Positions 35,717 through 45,130 of a stretch of 45,218 nucleotides of DNA are shown here, piece after piece. Source of the DNA: Methanobacteriota archaeon (GTDB lineage: Archaea; Halobacteriota; Methanosarcinia; Methanosarcinales; Methanosarcinaceae). The notes under the pieces are model-generated. The model did no database searches. It had not been told where the DNA came from and saw only the letters and a list, made by a program, of their open reading frames with translations. The position numbers and the translations under genes were made by a program. Position 1 is the first letter of the stretch. The number at the start of each line of letters is the position of its first letter. The stretch spans positions 4,790 to 50,007 of the forward strand of contig JAENZL010000004.1 in assembly GCA_016841265.1 (NCBI GenBank). The letters are read 5' to 3'.

Positions 35717-36439
35717 TTAACCATTTTTTTCAATCATACGGTCCATTTCTTCGTTCCCGAATTTTATGTAAAGATAATCAGGGACAATTGGTTTTTCAAG
35801 TTTTTCCCGCAATTCGCCGGAAATTATCTGATTCTCCACAATAGACCGGCCCGCGTCGCGCAGGAGTTTTTTGTACTTTGAGACGAGGGGTTTTACGAGG
35901 AGGTTTTTGACTTTCAGGACTTCCCCCTCCCCTCTATAGATTTCCCCAATTACTTCAGTATGGAGAGTCCTCGCAAACCTCCTGAAAAAAAGGCTCACAA
36001 CCTGGAAATTGGCAAGTCCGGGAAGCCCGGAGTTTGAAAGCACGACGATTTTGGGATACTTTTCAAAGCGTTTGCCGTGCCTGTACCCCCCCTCCTCATC
36101 TTCCACGAAGTGGGGCAAAAGGATAGGAAGCAGGCGATCGATAAAAGTTTTCATAAGTGCCGGGATATTATCAAAGTAAACCGGAAATGCGAACACCACA
36201 ACTTCCGATTCCATAAAGCTCGGGATAAGGTCCTCCATGTCATCATGGAGCGTGCATTTTCCGGAAGTTTTGAGCCAGCAGTCAAAGTCCCCCTTGCAGT
36301 ACCTGATGTTTTTTTCGGCAAGGATGACGTTTTCGACCTCTGCACCTGCCTCCTCTGCACCTTTCAAAAATTCATCCACCATAAGGAGGGTATTGCCTTG
36401 CCCCCCTTTATGACTCCCGCTGAATACCGTAATTTTCAT
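35717..36439 (-). CDS. flavodoxin-fold NAD(P)H-dependent FMN oxidoreductase
   Basis: The 240-residue protein (from MKITVFSGSHKGGQGNT) has the FMN phosphate loop SGSHKGGQGNT at residues 7-17 and the flavodoxin-like core typical of NADPH-dependent FMN reductases and WrbA relatives. A Cys cluster RYCKGDFDCWLKTSGKC (about 49-65) precedes the second FMN-contact region, as in many such flavoproteins; the spacing does not match the compact CxxCxxC motif of iron-sulfur flavoprotein. A long C-terminal extension (about 170-240) is helical. The ATG at 36439 follows ggggattg; the longer frame to 36499 is unlikely. It is 291 bases downstream of a second flavin-linked gene. Confidence 0.82.
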   Translation of the reverse strand: MKITVFSGSHKGGQGNTLLMVDEFLKGAEEAGAEVENVILAEKNIRYCKGDFDCWLKTSGKCTLHDDMEDLIPSFMESEVVVFAFPVYFDNIPALMKTFIDRLLPILLPHFVEDEEGGYRHGKRFEKYPKIVVLSNSGLPGLANFQVVSLFFRRFARTLHTEVIGEIYRGEGEVLKVKNLLVKPLVSKYKKLLRDAGRSIVENQIISGELREKLEKPIVPDYLYIKFGNEEMDRMIEKNG

Positions 36440-36523
36440 GTGATCAATCCCCTTCTCCCCCAGGCAAACGAAACTATGTAAACGGAAATTGCCCGACAAA
36501 ACTGTAACTGAATATTATGTACC

Positions 36524-36598
36524 TTAAACGAATCTAAATTAAACGAATCTAAATTAAACGAATCTAAATTAAACGAATCTACATTAAACGAATCTACA
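36524..36598. repeat. 15-bp tandem repeat, five copies
   Basis: Five copies of ttaaacgaatctaaa (the last two ending taca) lie in the gap between the two flavoprotein genes. Confidence 0.92.
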
Positions 36599-36648
36599 TT
36601 AAAGCAGTCAAAAATCCATTTTTAATCAATATTATCTGAAGAGAGGAA

Positions 36649-36672
36649 TCCTGAGCTCAGGAATGCTTTTTT
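36649..36672. terminator. 14-bp palindrome and T-run between flavoprotein genes
   Basis: tcctgagctcagga (36649-36662) is a perfect palindrome followed by a T-run (36667-36672) on the plus strand. It lies downstream of the flavin reductase-like gene on its non-coding strand, so the orientation of a terminator is ambiguous. Confidence 0.35.
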
Positions 36673-36730
36673 CTTTACCCTCCGGTCCCGTTATTATTCT
36701 ATAGCTATCTTCGCTATAGTTATCTTCCAG

Positions 36731-37333
36731 CTACTCGTCTTTTCTTACAGTATTCCCGTTTTCGCTGAAGTTCTTTCCTATGGACCAGGCTTTTCCCAGA
36801 TGGCCGCCTATTCCCCAGTAGTTATTGTCGTACATCGAAAAAACGATGGGTTCAATCTTTTCAATATCAGGAACCCCATTGCAGAGGTAACATTCCTCGG
36901 AGTAGCTTTCCACAACCTCTCCGATGAAAACCTCGTTTGTCCCTCCGAAATCCAGGGTATCCACAAGTTTGCACTCCATGTTAACAGGACATTCCAGAAT
37001 CATGGGAGCGTTTTCCAGTTTCCCGTAGAAGGTTTCGAAAAGCCTGGACTTATCCGCTTTTTTTCCGGAAACAATCCCGCAGTAATCCGTAACTTCCACC
37101 ATGTGCCTGGAAGGGATGTTCACACTAAAGCAGCCGTTTTCCTTAATTCCCTCGTTTGTATAGTGCATTTTTCCCAGGGTGACCGCAATCATGGGAGGGA
37201 TTGCCTGCACGACCCCACAAAAAGCGATGGTCAGGTAATTAGGCTTCCCCTTTACATTTGCACCCACCAGGGTTGTTGGCATCGGGTACAGGAAATTCCT
37301 GGCTCCGAGATTCTGTTTATCCATGCGGTTCAT
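36731..37333 (-). CDS. flavin reductase-like (FMN-binding split barrel) protein
   Basis: The 200-residue protein fits the flavin reductase / DIM6-NTAB family, whose FMN-binding split-barrel core binds flavin and often NAD(P)H. NFLYPMPTTLVGANVKGKPN near the start and CFSVNIPSRHMVEVTDYCG in the middle are characteristic family strands, with the later FGGTNEVFIGEVVESY strand. Cys are scattered (for example CNGVP, ECYLC). I chose the ATG at 37333 because ggaggg lies seven bases upstream; the ATG at 37348 would sit before that site. Both this and the downstream WrbA-like gene are on the minus strand and may form a redox pair, but a repeat array separates them. Confidence 0.82.
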   Translation of the reverse strand: MNRMDKQNLGARNFLYPMPTTLVGANVKGKPNYLTIAFCGVVQAIPPMIAVTLGKMHYTNEGIKENGCFSVNIPSRHMVEVTDYCGIVSGKKADKSRLFETFYGKLENAPMILECPVNMECKLVDTLDFGGTNEVFIGEVVESYSEECYLCNGVPDIEKIEPIVFSMYDNNYWGIGGHLGKAWSIGKNFSENGNTVRKDE

Positions 37334-37372
37334 CAGTACTCCCTCCATCGTGATCCAAACTGAAATATTTAG

Positions 37373-37441
37373 ATTGAAATCAGAGTCTGAATTGGATTGA
37401 AATCAGAGTCTGAATTGGATTGAAATCAAAGTCTGAAGAGT
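37373..37441. repeat. 23-bp tandem repeat, three copies
   Basis: The unit starts attgaaatcagagtctgaat and repeats three times, the last with changes. It lies just upstream of the flavin reductase-like start codon. Confidence 0.88.
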
Positions 37442-37613
37442 TGTGATTTTGTAAAAGCTAACAAGATGAAATTTCACTATATTCAATATGCCCACCGGGA
37501 TCTAATTAGTATTCCGGTTTTGTGTAATATATAGTGTATGATATAATAAAGGAGGATATAAAGTTTTAAATAAGTTCAGAAATACAAAAATGTAACATAG
37601 AAAAGAAAAAAAC

Positions 37614-37703
37614 CAGTACAGGAGACATCAGTACAGGAGACATCAGTACAGGAGACACCAGTACAGGAGACACCAGTACAGGAGACACCAGTACAGGAGA
37701 ACA
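37614..37703. repeat. 15-bp tandem repeat, six copies
   Basis: Six units of cagtacaggagacat or cagtacaggagacac follow each other. They lie downstream of the permease gene at 37787, in its 3' flank. On the minus strand the unit reads as a short Ser-Cys-Thr-Gly-Val peptide repeat with no supporting start. Confidence 0.93.
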
Positions 37704-37786
37704 GAAACCTCAGAGCAGGTCTTCGATTTTCGAGAATCCGAAACGTAGACATCTCAATCATTCCAGGAATAAAAGTATCCTGAAGC

Positions 37787-39001
37787 TCACTCATACCTCA
37801 AAGCATCCACGGGGTTCATTTTTGCAGCCTTGTTTGCAGGATACGCCCCGGCGACGACTCCTACTATAAGGGCCACCCCTAACCCGATCTCCAGTATATA
37901 ATGCGGAGAAATGAAGGGCAGGTCCAGGAAGTATGTAACTGCATAAGCGCCTGCCAGTCCTACACCCAGCCCCATAATACCACCTAAAAGGCTCAGGATC
38001 ATGGCTTCCACGATGAAGAGCAGGAGGACATCGGTGCTCGAATAACCCAGAGCCTTCATAATCCCGATTTCCCGGGTGCGCTCCGTGACAGTAACAAGCA
38101 TGATATTCATGATCCCGATGGAGCCCACGAGCAGGGAGATAAGGGCAACTGCAACAAGGAAAGCTCCCAGGGAATCCGAGAGCTGGTTGACCTGCTCCAG
38201 GACATCGGCCTGGTTGAAGATCGTGTAAGGTTTTGCGTCCTCGTCGTCCAGGTCCCTGGAAGAAACCCCGAAATTCCTTGCCAGGCGCTCGTCCACTTCA
38301 TCCGAAACTTCTTCCACGTCTTCAAGGCTTTCGGACATGATAAAAAACGCCCCGAAATCCTCTTCCTCAAGCATCTCGTTGATTGTGGAGACAGGGACAA
38401 ATATACTAACGTCCCGGTCAATCCCCCCTTCGGCAAATGAGGTTCCCGGGCTTTCGATGATGCCCTTTACCTTAAAAGTCTGCGTCACAGATTCCCCTCC
38501 TTCAAGGCGGAAGGTAACGTCAATAGAACTCCTGGAAGAGATATTCCGGTCGAACTTTTCGTCCGCCACGTCGGAACCTAGAACCGCTGAGAACTTGTCC
38601 TGGTCAGTTATGAAACTGCCTTCTTCCATAATGATATTGGCCGTATCCTCGTAGTCATCGGAAACTCCAACAACATTAATATTTTTAGATTGTGAGAGAT
38701 AAGTGACCTCTCCAAGTTGCTGTTTTATTGGCGAGACCCCCATCACCCCGGGGGTTTTATCAATTATGTCCAGTTCGTCCGTATAGAAAAGGTTAGGTTC
38801 CTGACTGAAAACGATTATAAAATTGGAACCTAGAGCATTGATTTCGTCTTTGAAAAAGAGGTTGAAACTCCCCCCCAGGGAGACGTTTGCAACTACTGCC
38901 GCAATACCTATGATAATGCCCAGGGTCGTCAGGCCCGAGCGAAGCTTTGCGCTCCCCACGCTCCCGATGGAAATTTTGATAGCTTGCCTGAAATTAAGCA
39001 C
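37787..39001 (-). CDS. MacB/FtsX-type ABC transporter permease, copy 1
   Basis: The 404-residue protein has one N-terminal membrane helix (about 20-45), a large external domain (about 46-270) of the MacB periplasmic core type, and three C-terminal helices (about 275-400), the FtsX-like layout. The coupling segment TERTREIGIMKALGYSS is conserved with permeases of the LolCDE/MacB group. The GTG at 39001 is preferred as start since ggtggggtccg precedes it and gives the same length and N-terminal match as the paralogue at 42526; the upstream part to 39049 is not shared. No ABC ATPase gene accompanies it. Confidence 0.88.
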   Translation of the reverse strand: MLNFRQAIKISIGSVGSAKLRSGLTTLGIIIGIAAVVANVSLGGSFNLFFKDEINALGSNFIIVFSQEPNLFYTDELDIIDKTPGVMGVSPIKQQLGEVTYLSQSKNINVVGVSDDYEDTANIIMEEGSFITDQDKFSAVLGSDVADEKFDRNISSRSSIDVTFRLEGGESVTQTFKVKGIIESPGTSFAEGGIDRDVSIFVPVSTINEMLEEEDFGAFFIMSESLEDVEEVSDEVDERLARNFGVSSRDLDDEDAKPYTIFNQADVLEQVNQLSDSLGAFLVAVALISLLVGSIGIMNIMLVTVTERTREIGIMKALGYSSTDVLLLFIVEAMILSLLGGIMGLGVGLAGAYAVTYFLDLPFISPHYILEIGLGVALIVGVVAGAYPANKAAKMNPVDALRYE

Positions 39002-39844
39002 CGGACCCCACCTTAAATTCTGAAAGAAGACTTTAAATGATCCTTTCAAGACTTAAAATTCCGGAAACAAGCCTGAAAAACAGGCCTGAACTTATGGAAA
39101 AGCAATTAACCGAAAAACTACACAAATCCGTAAAGCCCTATGTCCCCAATACTCCATTGATGTGCACATTATTAAATTGTATGCATTATTAGATTATATG
39201 CCACAACTACATAAGCAGGTTGTACAAACAGAGAGAGGGGAAACTGATAAAACAAAAGGCAGTTTTAAAAGGGGTAGTTCTACAAGGGATAGTTTTAAAA
39301 GGGCCAGTTCTACAAGGGGCAGTTCTACAAGGGACAGTTCTACAAGGGACAGTTCTACAAGGGACAGTTCTACAAGGGGCAGTTCTACAAGGAACCCGCA
39401 AACCCATATTATAAACACCGCAGTCAACTAACCGATGGCAAAAAGCAAGAAAGGAAAGAGAAGGGAAGAAGAAAAACCAGGAAACGAGAAACATTGCCAC
39501 CCCAGCACATTGCAAATTGCCACATTTCTTATATATGTTTGAGATATATCATATGAAGAATGTAATTATAGATGTTCTGCATATTTAGATGTTCTGCGCA
39601 TTAAAACAAAATAAATATACTATGTATTGAGACAAAAGAAAGAAAAAATCGTACTCAATGCAGGCTTTGCAAAAAAGCCATTATCAGCCCTGATCAAAAC
39701 ACATATTTTACTTATTAAGAAGATGAACCTCAAATATCCGGAGGGGGAAAAATTCAGACAAAAAATAAAAACACAGATACCGATTTCTCTCAAACCGTAC
39801 CATGCAGCCCCCAGACAACCGCACTATATAGAAACCCTGAAGAA
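39002..39844. other. 843-base intergenic region upstream of the permease and kinase
   Basis: It contains the 15-bp array at 39261-39395, AT-rich sequence with TATA-like elements near 39531-39545 and 39612-39618, and an open frame (39723-39851) that ends inside the kinase gene in another frame. No other gene was recognised. Confidence 0.5.
39261..39395. repeat. 15-bp tandem repeat, nine copies
   Basis: Nine units run head to tail: early ones mix agttttaaaaggggt with agttctacaagggat, later ones are agttctacaagggac or ...ggggc. Because the unit lacks stop codons in most frames, several overlapping open frames span it; none is credible. Confidence 0.93.
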
Positions 39845-41866
39845 GTGCTAGAGTTACTTGCTCTTTATTTTAAAGAGGGGATCGAGAAGGGAGAACGCTG
39901 TGTATGGATAAGCTCCAAACAGGGGGAGGCTGAAAACGCAAAAATGGCGCTGGAAAATGCGGGAGTGGATTTTGAGCGCTGTCTTCGGTCAGACCAGCTG
40001 GAAATAATACCGGCCAGGGAGTTTAAGGAAAATACAGCTTTGCCTGCCCCCACAGCAGTGGAAATGCTGGAAAATACATCTGAAAAAGCCCTCTCAGAAG
40101 GGTTTTCAGGGCTCCGGACAAACCTGGAAGTTAAAAAAGCAGAAGGTTTCCTACCATCCTGTTTTGAGAACTGCAGGGAAACCCTTGAAAAAGTAAACAG
40201 GGGAGAAAATCTCACACTTCTTTTAACCTGCCCCCTTGAAGAACTTTCAGCTTTGGAACTTCTCAACCTGATGGGAGAGCAGGTGGACCTGATAATGAAG
40301 CAGGAAGGAAAATGGGAATATGTCGGGAGTGAGAAAACCGGCAATAAAGGGAAGACTTTCAACGATTTCAAAGAACAGGCAGTTAAAGACCTGAAAGATT
40401 CCGAACAGAAATTCAAGAACATTTTCGATAATTCAAATGACGCTATCGTAATCTTTGACCTGGAAAGCAATGTCCTTGAGGTCAATGATGTCACCTGTAA
40501 AGCCCTTGGATACACTCGGGAAGAAATCAGCCGGATGCCTGTCTGGAAATTAAAAACCCCCGAGTACCAGAAAAAACTTGAGGAACACAGGGAACTTATC
40601 TGCAAGTCCGGACATGCCGTATTCGAAGTCGAATGCCTCCGGAAGGACGGGACCGTCGTACCCTGTGAGGTCAGCAACCGCCTGATAGAGTATGAAGGAA
40701 AAACGGCTATACTCTCCTTTGCCAGGGACATTTCCGAAAGGAAAAAGACAGAAGAAGCTTTGCGGGATTCGGAAGAAAAATACCGTATGATCTTTGAAGA
40801 ATCTCCTATAGGGATCATCCACTTTGACAGCAAAGGAGTAGTCGAGCTCTGTAACGAAGGTTTCTTGAAAATTGTAGGAAGTTGCCGGGAAAAAGTAATC
40901 GGGTTGGAGGATCTTCACGCCCTGCAGAAAGAGGATATGAAAAAAGCTGTCGAAGCAGTATTGTCCGGGCAGCCCGGGTACTTTGAAGGAGAGTACGTTT
41001 CAACCACAAAAAATCGGCCGATGCAAGCCAAAGTGACGTTTAAACCCCTTATTTCTAAAGAAAAAATTTTGAAGGGGGGCATCGGGATTGTAGAAGACAT
41101 CACCGAACGTAATGAACTGGAAAAAAGCCTTCTCAAGGCGAAAAAAGCAGCAGAAGCTGCCAACAGGACAAAAAGCGGGTTCATCGCAAACATGAGCCAT
41201 GAACTGCGGACCCCCCTTAATTCCGTAATAGGATTTTCGGACCTCCTGCTTGAAGGGGCTTTCGGGACGCTCAATGGGAAGCAGGCCAAATACGTAAACA
41301 ATATCCTGAACAGCGGGAAGCACCTGCTGGAAATCATCAACAACCTGCTGGACATCTCAATACTCGAAACCGGGGAGAGTTCTCTTGACTATGAAGAACT
41401 GGACCTTGCTCCCTTCATAGAAGAAGTGAAAAACTCCATCCACCCCCTGGCTTCAAGCAAAAATGTTGCCATTGAAACTGACTTTGACCCTGGCCTCGGA
41501 AACATCCGGGCCGACCGGGCAAAATTAAAACAGATCCTTTACAACCTCCTGAGTAACGCCATAAAGTTTGCACCCAGAGGGGGAAAAGTCAGCTTAGACA
41601 CACGTAAAAAGGACGGAGTTGCAGAGATCAGGGTCACTGACAACGGCATAGGAATCCCCTTAGAAAGCCACAGGAAAATATTCCAGCCTTTTGTACAGGG
41701 AGATTCATCCTCCGCAAAAGAATACAAAGGAGTTGGGCTCGGGCTTTATATTGTTAAAAATTTTGTAGAACTTCATGGAGGCGAAGTATGGGTGAACTCA
41801 GAACCCGGAAAAGGGAGCACTTTCACCTTTACACTACCCCTGGAGCGGAGAGTGGCGAGCAGCTGA
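39845..41866 (+). CDS. sensor histidine kinase with MEDS and two PAS domains
   Basis: The 673-residue protein starts with a MEDS-like sensory domain (about 1-155), followed by two PAS domains (about 183-300 and 307-420). The kinase core has the H box MSHELRTPLN (His452), N box NLLSNAIKF, G1 box DNGIGIP, F box FQPF and G2 box GVGLGLYI. It has no membrane segments, so it should sense a cytoplasmic ligand, perhaps a methyl or redox cue. The GTG at 39845 cuts the MEDS domain short: in-frame codons read TALYRNPEE just before it, without a usable start, so the true N-terminus may depend on a frameshift near 39805-39825. Its response regulator is not in the window. Confidence 0.88.
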   Translation: MLELLALYFKEGIEKGERCVWISSKQGEAENAKMALENAGVDFERCLRSDQLEIIPAREFKENTALPAPTAVEMLENTSEKALSEGFSGLRTNLEVKKAEGFLPSCFENCRETLEKVNRGENLTLLLTCPLEELSALELLNLMGEQVDLIMKQEGKWEYVGSEKTGNKGKTFNDFKEQAVKDLKDSEQKFKNIFDNSNDAIVIFDLESNVLEVNDVTCKALGYTREEISRMPVWKLKTPEYQKKLEEHRELICKSGHAVFEVECLRKDGTVVPCEVSNRLIEYEGKTAILSFARDISERKKTEEALRDSEEKYRMIFEESPIGIIHFDSKGVVELCNEGFLKIVGSCREKVIGLEDLHALQKEDMKKAVEAVLSGQPGYFEGEYVSTTKNRPMQAKVTFKPLISKEKILKGGIGIVEDITERNELEKSLLKAKKAAEAANRTKSGFIANMSHELRTPLNSVIGFSDLLLEGAFGTLNGKQAKYVNNILNSGKHLLEIINNLLDISILETGESSLDYEELDLAPFIEEVKNSIHPLASSKNVAIETDFDPGLGNIRADRAKLKQILYNLLSNAIKFAPRGGKVSLDTRKKDGVAEIRVTDNGIGIPLESHRKIFQPFVQGDSSSAKEYKGVGLGLYIVKNFVELHGGEVWVNSEPGKGSTFTFTLPLERRVASS

Positions 41867-42525
41867 AGCCACTTTCCTTAAAGATATTTACGTAAAGATT
41901 GGAGAGCATTTTGTGTAAAATAGTAAGGGATTTAGGTATTTATTCCTAAATCCACTCGGAACGGCACTTCAGATTTTCCGTTTTTCTATAAGATTCCTGT
42001 TTTTAGTTTAGACCCCCACGGTTTTAAAGCAAGGTACCGAAACATTGCTTTTTACTTTCCCCAACCCGCGGGATTTGTGCCGTTTCCTGATAAATTCCCC
42101 ACTTCCAAGTCATTACTGACTTTCTTCATTGTGAGTTCTGCACTTTTTTGTCCTGTGATCTTGTATTCTGTCTGTCGCTTTGCTTGTAGCCCTCATGCTA
42201 CAGTCTGAAATTGTTTTCTTAGATGTTATATTTATTTGAGTGTAATGTTTAGACAGAGCTATAAAATAATACGACCTGGTAACGATTATATTATTTATTC
42301 AAGGTTAGTTCAATGCTATAATCCGGAGGTGGAGAATAGTTTATATGAGGCACAATTCTTAGATAACCCGAAATAAATCCCCCTCCGAAAAAAGAAAGAA
42401 ATTGGGAAGATAGTCATGCAGTATGGGCCTTTTCGGCGGCAAAAAATCCTGAAATACCTGTTAAAAATTAAAGGGAAAATCCACCTTCAAAAAACGGTCA
42501 GGGCAACAGCCCAGACCGGAAATAT
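41867..42525. other. 659-base gene-free region between convergent genes
   Basis: Between the kinase and the second permease lies a hairpin terminator (41928-41953) and otherwise AT-rich sequence in which I see no gene or repeat array. Confidence 0.5.
41928..41953 (+). terminator. hairpin downstream of the histidine kinase
   Basis: ggatttagg (41928-41936) and cctaaatcc (41945-41953) are exact complements around an eight-base AT loop, 61 bases past the kinase stop. It lacks a clear T-run after it, so it may serve mRNA 3' stability as well as termination. Confidence 0.45.
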
Positions 42526-43740
42526 TCATTCATAACGTAGAGCTTCCACAGGGTTCATTTTTGCCGCTTTCCTTGCGGGATAAACTCCCGCCACCACTCC
42601 TACCATAACCGAGACAAAGAATCCTATCTCGATCAAAGTGAAAGGGAAAACAGTGGGGAGCTTAAGGACAGTTTCCAGGGCAAAAGCTCCGAGACCCCCT
42701 ATCAGGGTTCCAAGGATGCCGCCGAAAAGGCTGACCAGAACAGATTCCAGAAGGAAGAGGGAAAGGATTCCGGAATTTGTGTAGCCCAGGGATTTCATGA
42801 TCCCGATTTCCCGGGTACGTTCCGTGACGGTTACAAGCATGATGTTCATTATCCCGATGGAGCCCACAATAAGGGAGATCAGCGCCACTGCAAGCAGGAA
42901 AGAACCAAGGGCATCCCCAATCTGCCCGGTCTGTTCGAGGATCTCGGCCTGGTCAACAATCCCATAGGGTTTTGCGTCCTCGTCCTCACGGTCCCGTTTG
43001 GGAACCCCGAAGTTCCGGGCCAGCCGGTCATCCACCTCATCAGAGATATCCCCGACATTATCCAGGCTGTTTGCCATGGCAAAGAAAGCCCCGTAGTCCT
43101 TTTCCCCGAGCATTTCGTTCATGGTTGAGATAGGAACAAAAATCATCGTGTCCGTATCCCCATTCCCTCCAATGACAGTTTCCTTCGATTCCTGAAGAAT
43201 TCCTTTTACTTTGAACGTTTTTCTTACAATGCTCCCGTCTTCAAGCCTGAAAGCAATGTCTACGGTGCTCCGATGGGATATTTTCCGATCAAACTCCTCG
43301 TTTGCCATATCATACCCCAGCACCACGGCATAGCCGTCCTTATCCGAGAGGAAACTTCCCTCGTCCAGCTGGAGGCTCTGGATTTCCTGGAAGTCTTCAC
43401 TGACCCCTGAAATGTCCACATTTTTGGTTTCGGAAAGATAACTGAGTTCTCCACTCATCCGTTTGCGGGGAGAAACCCCGGTAATTCCCGGAGTGTTCTT
43501 GATAAGCTCATACTCGTTATCAAAGAAGAGGTTTGGCTGCTTGCTGTATGCGATTACGAAATTTGAGCCTACGGAGGCGACTTCATCTTCGAAAAACTGG
43601 TTGAAACTGGCCCCCAGGGATACGTTGGTTATCACCGCCGCAACCCCGATCACGATTCCCAGAGTTGTAAGAGCAGAGCGTAATTTGGCACTGCCTATAC
43701 TGCTTGCAGCAATCCTCAGGGCCTGTTTGAACTGGACCAT
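42526..43740 (-). CDS. MacB/FtsX-type ABC transporter permease, copy 2
   Basis: This 404-residue protein is a clear paralogue of the permease at 37787, sharing the N-terminal SIGSAKLRSALTTLG, the external core domain and the C-terminal NIMLVTVTERTREIGIMKSLGY. The membrane layout is one plus three helices with a large external domain, as in MacB and LolC/E. The ATG at 43740 is at the natural N-terminus, but the ribosome site is only ggagg about nine bases upstream (43748-43752 complement). The gene lies 84 bases downstream of the CARDB-like surface protein, on the same strand, so the two are probably co-transcribed. Confidence 0.9.
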   Translation of the reverse strand: MVQFKQALRIAASSIGSAKLRSALTTLGIVIGVAAVITNVSLGASFNQFFEDEVASVGSNFVIAYSKQPNLFFDNEYELIKNTPGITGVSPRKRMSGELSYLSETKNVDISGVSEDFQEIQSLQLDEGSFLSDKDGYAVVLGYDMANEEFDRKISHRSTVDIAFRLEDGSIVRKTFKVKGILQESKETVIGGNGDTDTMIFVPISTMNEMLGEKDYGAFFAMANSLDNVGDISDEVDDRLARNFGVPKRDREDEDAKPYGIVDQAEILEQTGQIGDALGSFLLAVALISLIVGSIGIMNIMLVTVTERTREIGIMKSLGYTNSGILSLFLLESVLVSLFGGILGTLIGGLGAFALETVLKLPTVFPFTLIEIGFFVSVMVGVVAGVYPARKAAKMNPVEALRYE

Positions 43741-43823
43741 AGTTAGGACCTCCTGGCAAACCTGTCTTCCAGGCAGAGATTCACATTCATGACCTGTTAT
43801 TTACGGGTGCATTCCTGCCCCAT

Positions 43824-45080
43824 TCATTCCTTGTTCTGCTTTTTCTTCCTGTAGACCAGTACCCCCACGGCAACCAGGACTACGAGCACCACGGCTCCTA
43901 TAATGGATTGCGAACTGCTGCCCGTATTTTCCGTGGTAAGCCTGACCTGAAGATTGATGACCTCGTTTTCATGCAGGTTGACACCGTTGCTGTAACTTGC
44001 TATGAGAGCCAGGTTTACAGGTTCCGACCCATCAGGAGCCGGACCTTCCAGACCTTCCGAATCCTCCGCCACGGCATCAAACTCGATTGTAAAGAGCTCA
44101 TCCGGGTCCATGGGCCCTATGAAATACTCCGCCGGATAGAAAACAACTCCTTCAGCCGTAGGTTTTATACTCACGGAACTGAACTCGTTGGGATGGGTAT
44201 TTGCCACATCAAACTCAAGGGTTGCCTCCCCGTTCACCAGCTTGAGGGGCTTGGAAGGGATCACCCTCACATTGGAAGAATCAACCTCAAGGGGAATATT
44301 CTTCCGGCTGTTATAGTCAAAGGAATTGCCCTCGATTACAAGTACAAGGTTGTGAGTCCCGTCCCTGACATCTTCACCCACCTCCACATTAAAGGTCAGG
44401 TCGATGCTGTCCCCGGACCCCAGCAGGCCCATATCAACGTAAGGGCCACTGAAAACCGTTACCCCATCAGTCGAAGTTTCCAGAACTGCGGACTGGATCC
44501 GGGCATTGGTATCGAAATCTTCCCCGCCTATGGAAACCGTAGGTGTTGTTGCCCTGTTAATGAGAGTAACAGTTACGGTACCCCTATCTCCCGGCATAAA
44601 AACCTCGGGGTCAAAGGTGATTGTTTCGAGTTCCACAGTGCCTTTGCTGTCAAAGGTTTCGGTACCTACCCTGATATCAAAAGTCTCTTCACTCCACGGA
44701 CTATCCTTATCAATTCTCGTCCGGATGTCTATAGATTGGGTGCCCTTCTGGGCATTCTTGTCCACAAAAAGGTGAAACTCCCTGGTAGATACTTTTTCAG
44801 GGGCAAGAGCCCCGATATTTTGCACCGCATTTAGAGGGGAATCCAGAGAGAAGGGATATTCCGGAACCACCTGTATGGAAGCGTCGTCCGCCCGGTCCCG
44901 TCCTACATTTTCCACCTGCACGGTCAGATCCACGTACTGTCCTATCTGGGCAGGATAGGGGCTGATTTCAATAATCGTAACCTTCAAATTTGCACTCCCG
45001 ACACTGGCAGAAGCCGGAGCCGCAAAAATCGAGGTTATTAAAAGCAAAGACAACACAAGAGGAACGATTCGAGTATTCAT
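43824..45080 (-). CDS. secreted, membrane-anchored CARDB/COG1361-like surface protein
   Basis: The 418-residue protein begins MNTRIVPLVLSLLLITSIFA, a signal peptide cut near APASAS, and ends with a hydrophobic segment (about 392-411) followed by YRKKKQNKE, an anchor with a cytoplasmic basic tail. The body is beta-rich, with repeats such as IGQYVDLTVQVENVG and PGDRGTVTVTLINRA, the pattern of CARDB or NEW-type adhesion domains in the COG1361 group. It may dock substrates on the cell surface for the adjacent permease. ATG at 45080 is preferred; the frame continues to a GTG at 45098. The gene lies 84 bases upstream of a permease. Confidence 0.82.
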   Translation of the reverse strand: MNTRIVPLVLSLLLITSIFAAPASASVGSANLKVTIIEISPYPAQIGQYVDLTVQVENVGRDRADDASIQVVPEYPFSLDSPLNAVQNIGALAPEKVSTREFHLFVDKNAQKGTQSIDIRTRIDKDSPWSEETFDIRVGTETFDSKGTVELETITFDPEVFMPGDRGTVTVTLINRATTPTVSIGGEDFDTNARIQSAVLETSTDGVTVFSGPYVDMGLLGSGDSIDLTFNVEVGEDVRDGTHNLVLVIEGNSFDYNSRKNIPLEVDSSNVRVIPSKPLKLVNGEATLEFDVANTHPNEFSSVSIKPTAEGVVFYPAEYFIGPMDPDELFTIEFDAVAEDSEGLEGPAPDGSEPVNLALIASYSNGVNLHENEVINLQVRLTTENTGSSSQSIIGAVVLVVLVAVGVLVYRKKKQNKE

Positions 45081-45130
45081 TTTTGTCACTTTCTCCACCC
45101 TGATTGGCCTAGAAATGGCAACTAATCTGG

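Larger units (their letters stand above)
37334..37786. other. intergenic region with two tandem repeat arrays
   Basis: It contains a 23-bp repeat (37373-37441) and a 15-bp repeat (37614-37703), an AT-rich stretch with TATA-like sequence near 37527-37535, and no gene. Confidence 0.6.

Noticed and set aside
39162-39431. Open frames across the 15-bp array, including a pentapeptide-like VLQGT repeat
   Set aside because: Any 15-bp unit without stops opens several frames at once. Overlapping frames on both strands show the same periodic peptides, with no ribosome site, so the frames reflect the repeat.
43908-44834. 308-residue plus-strand open frame opposite the surface protein
   Set aside because: It is an antisense shadow of a gene with signal peptide, anchor and beta-repeat pattern; its own product shows no motif or ribosome site.
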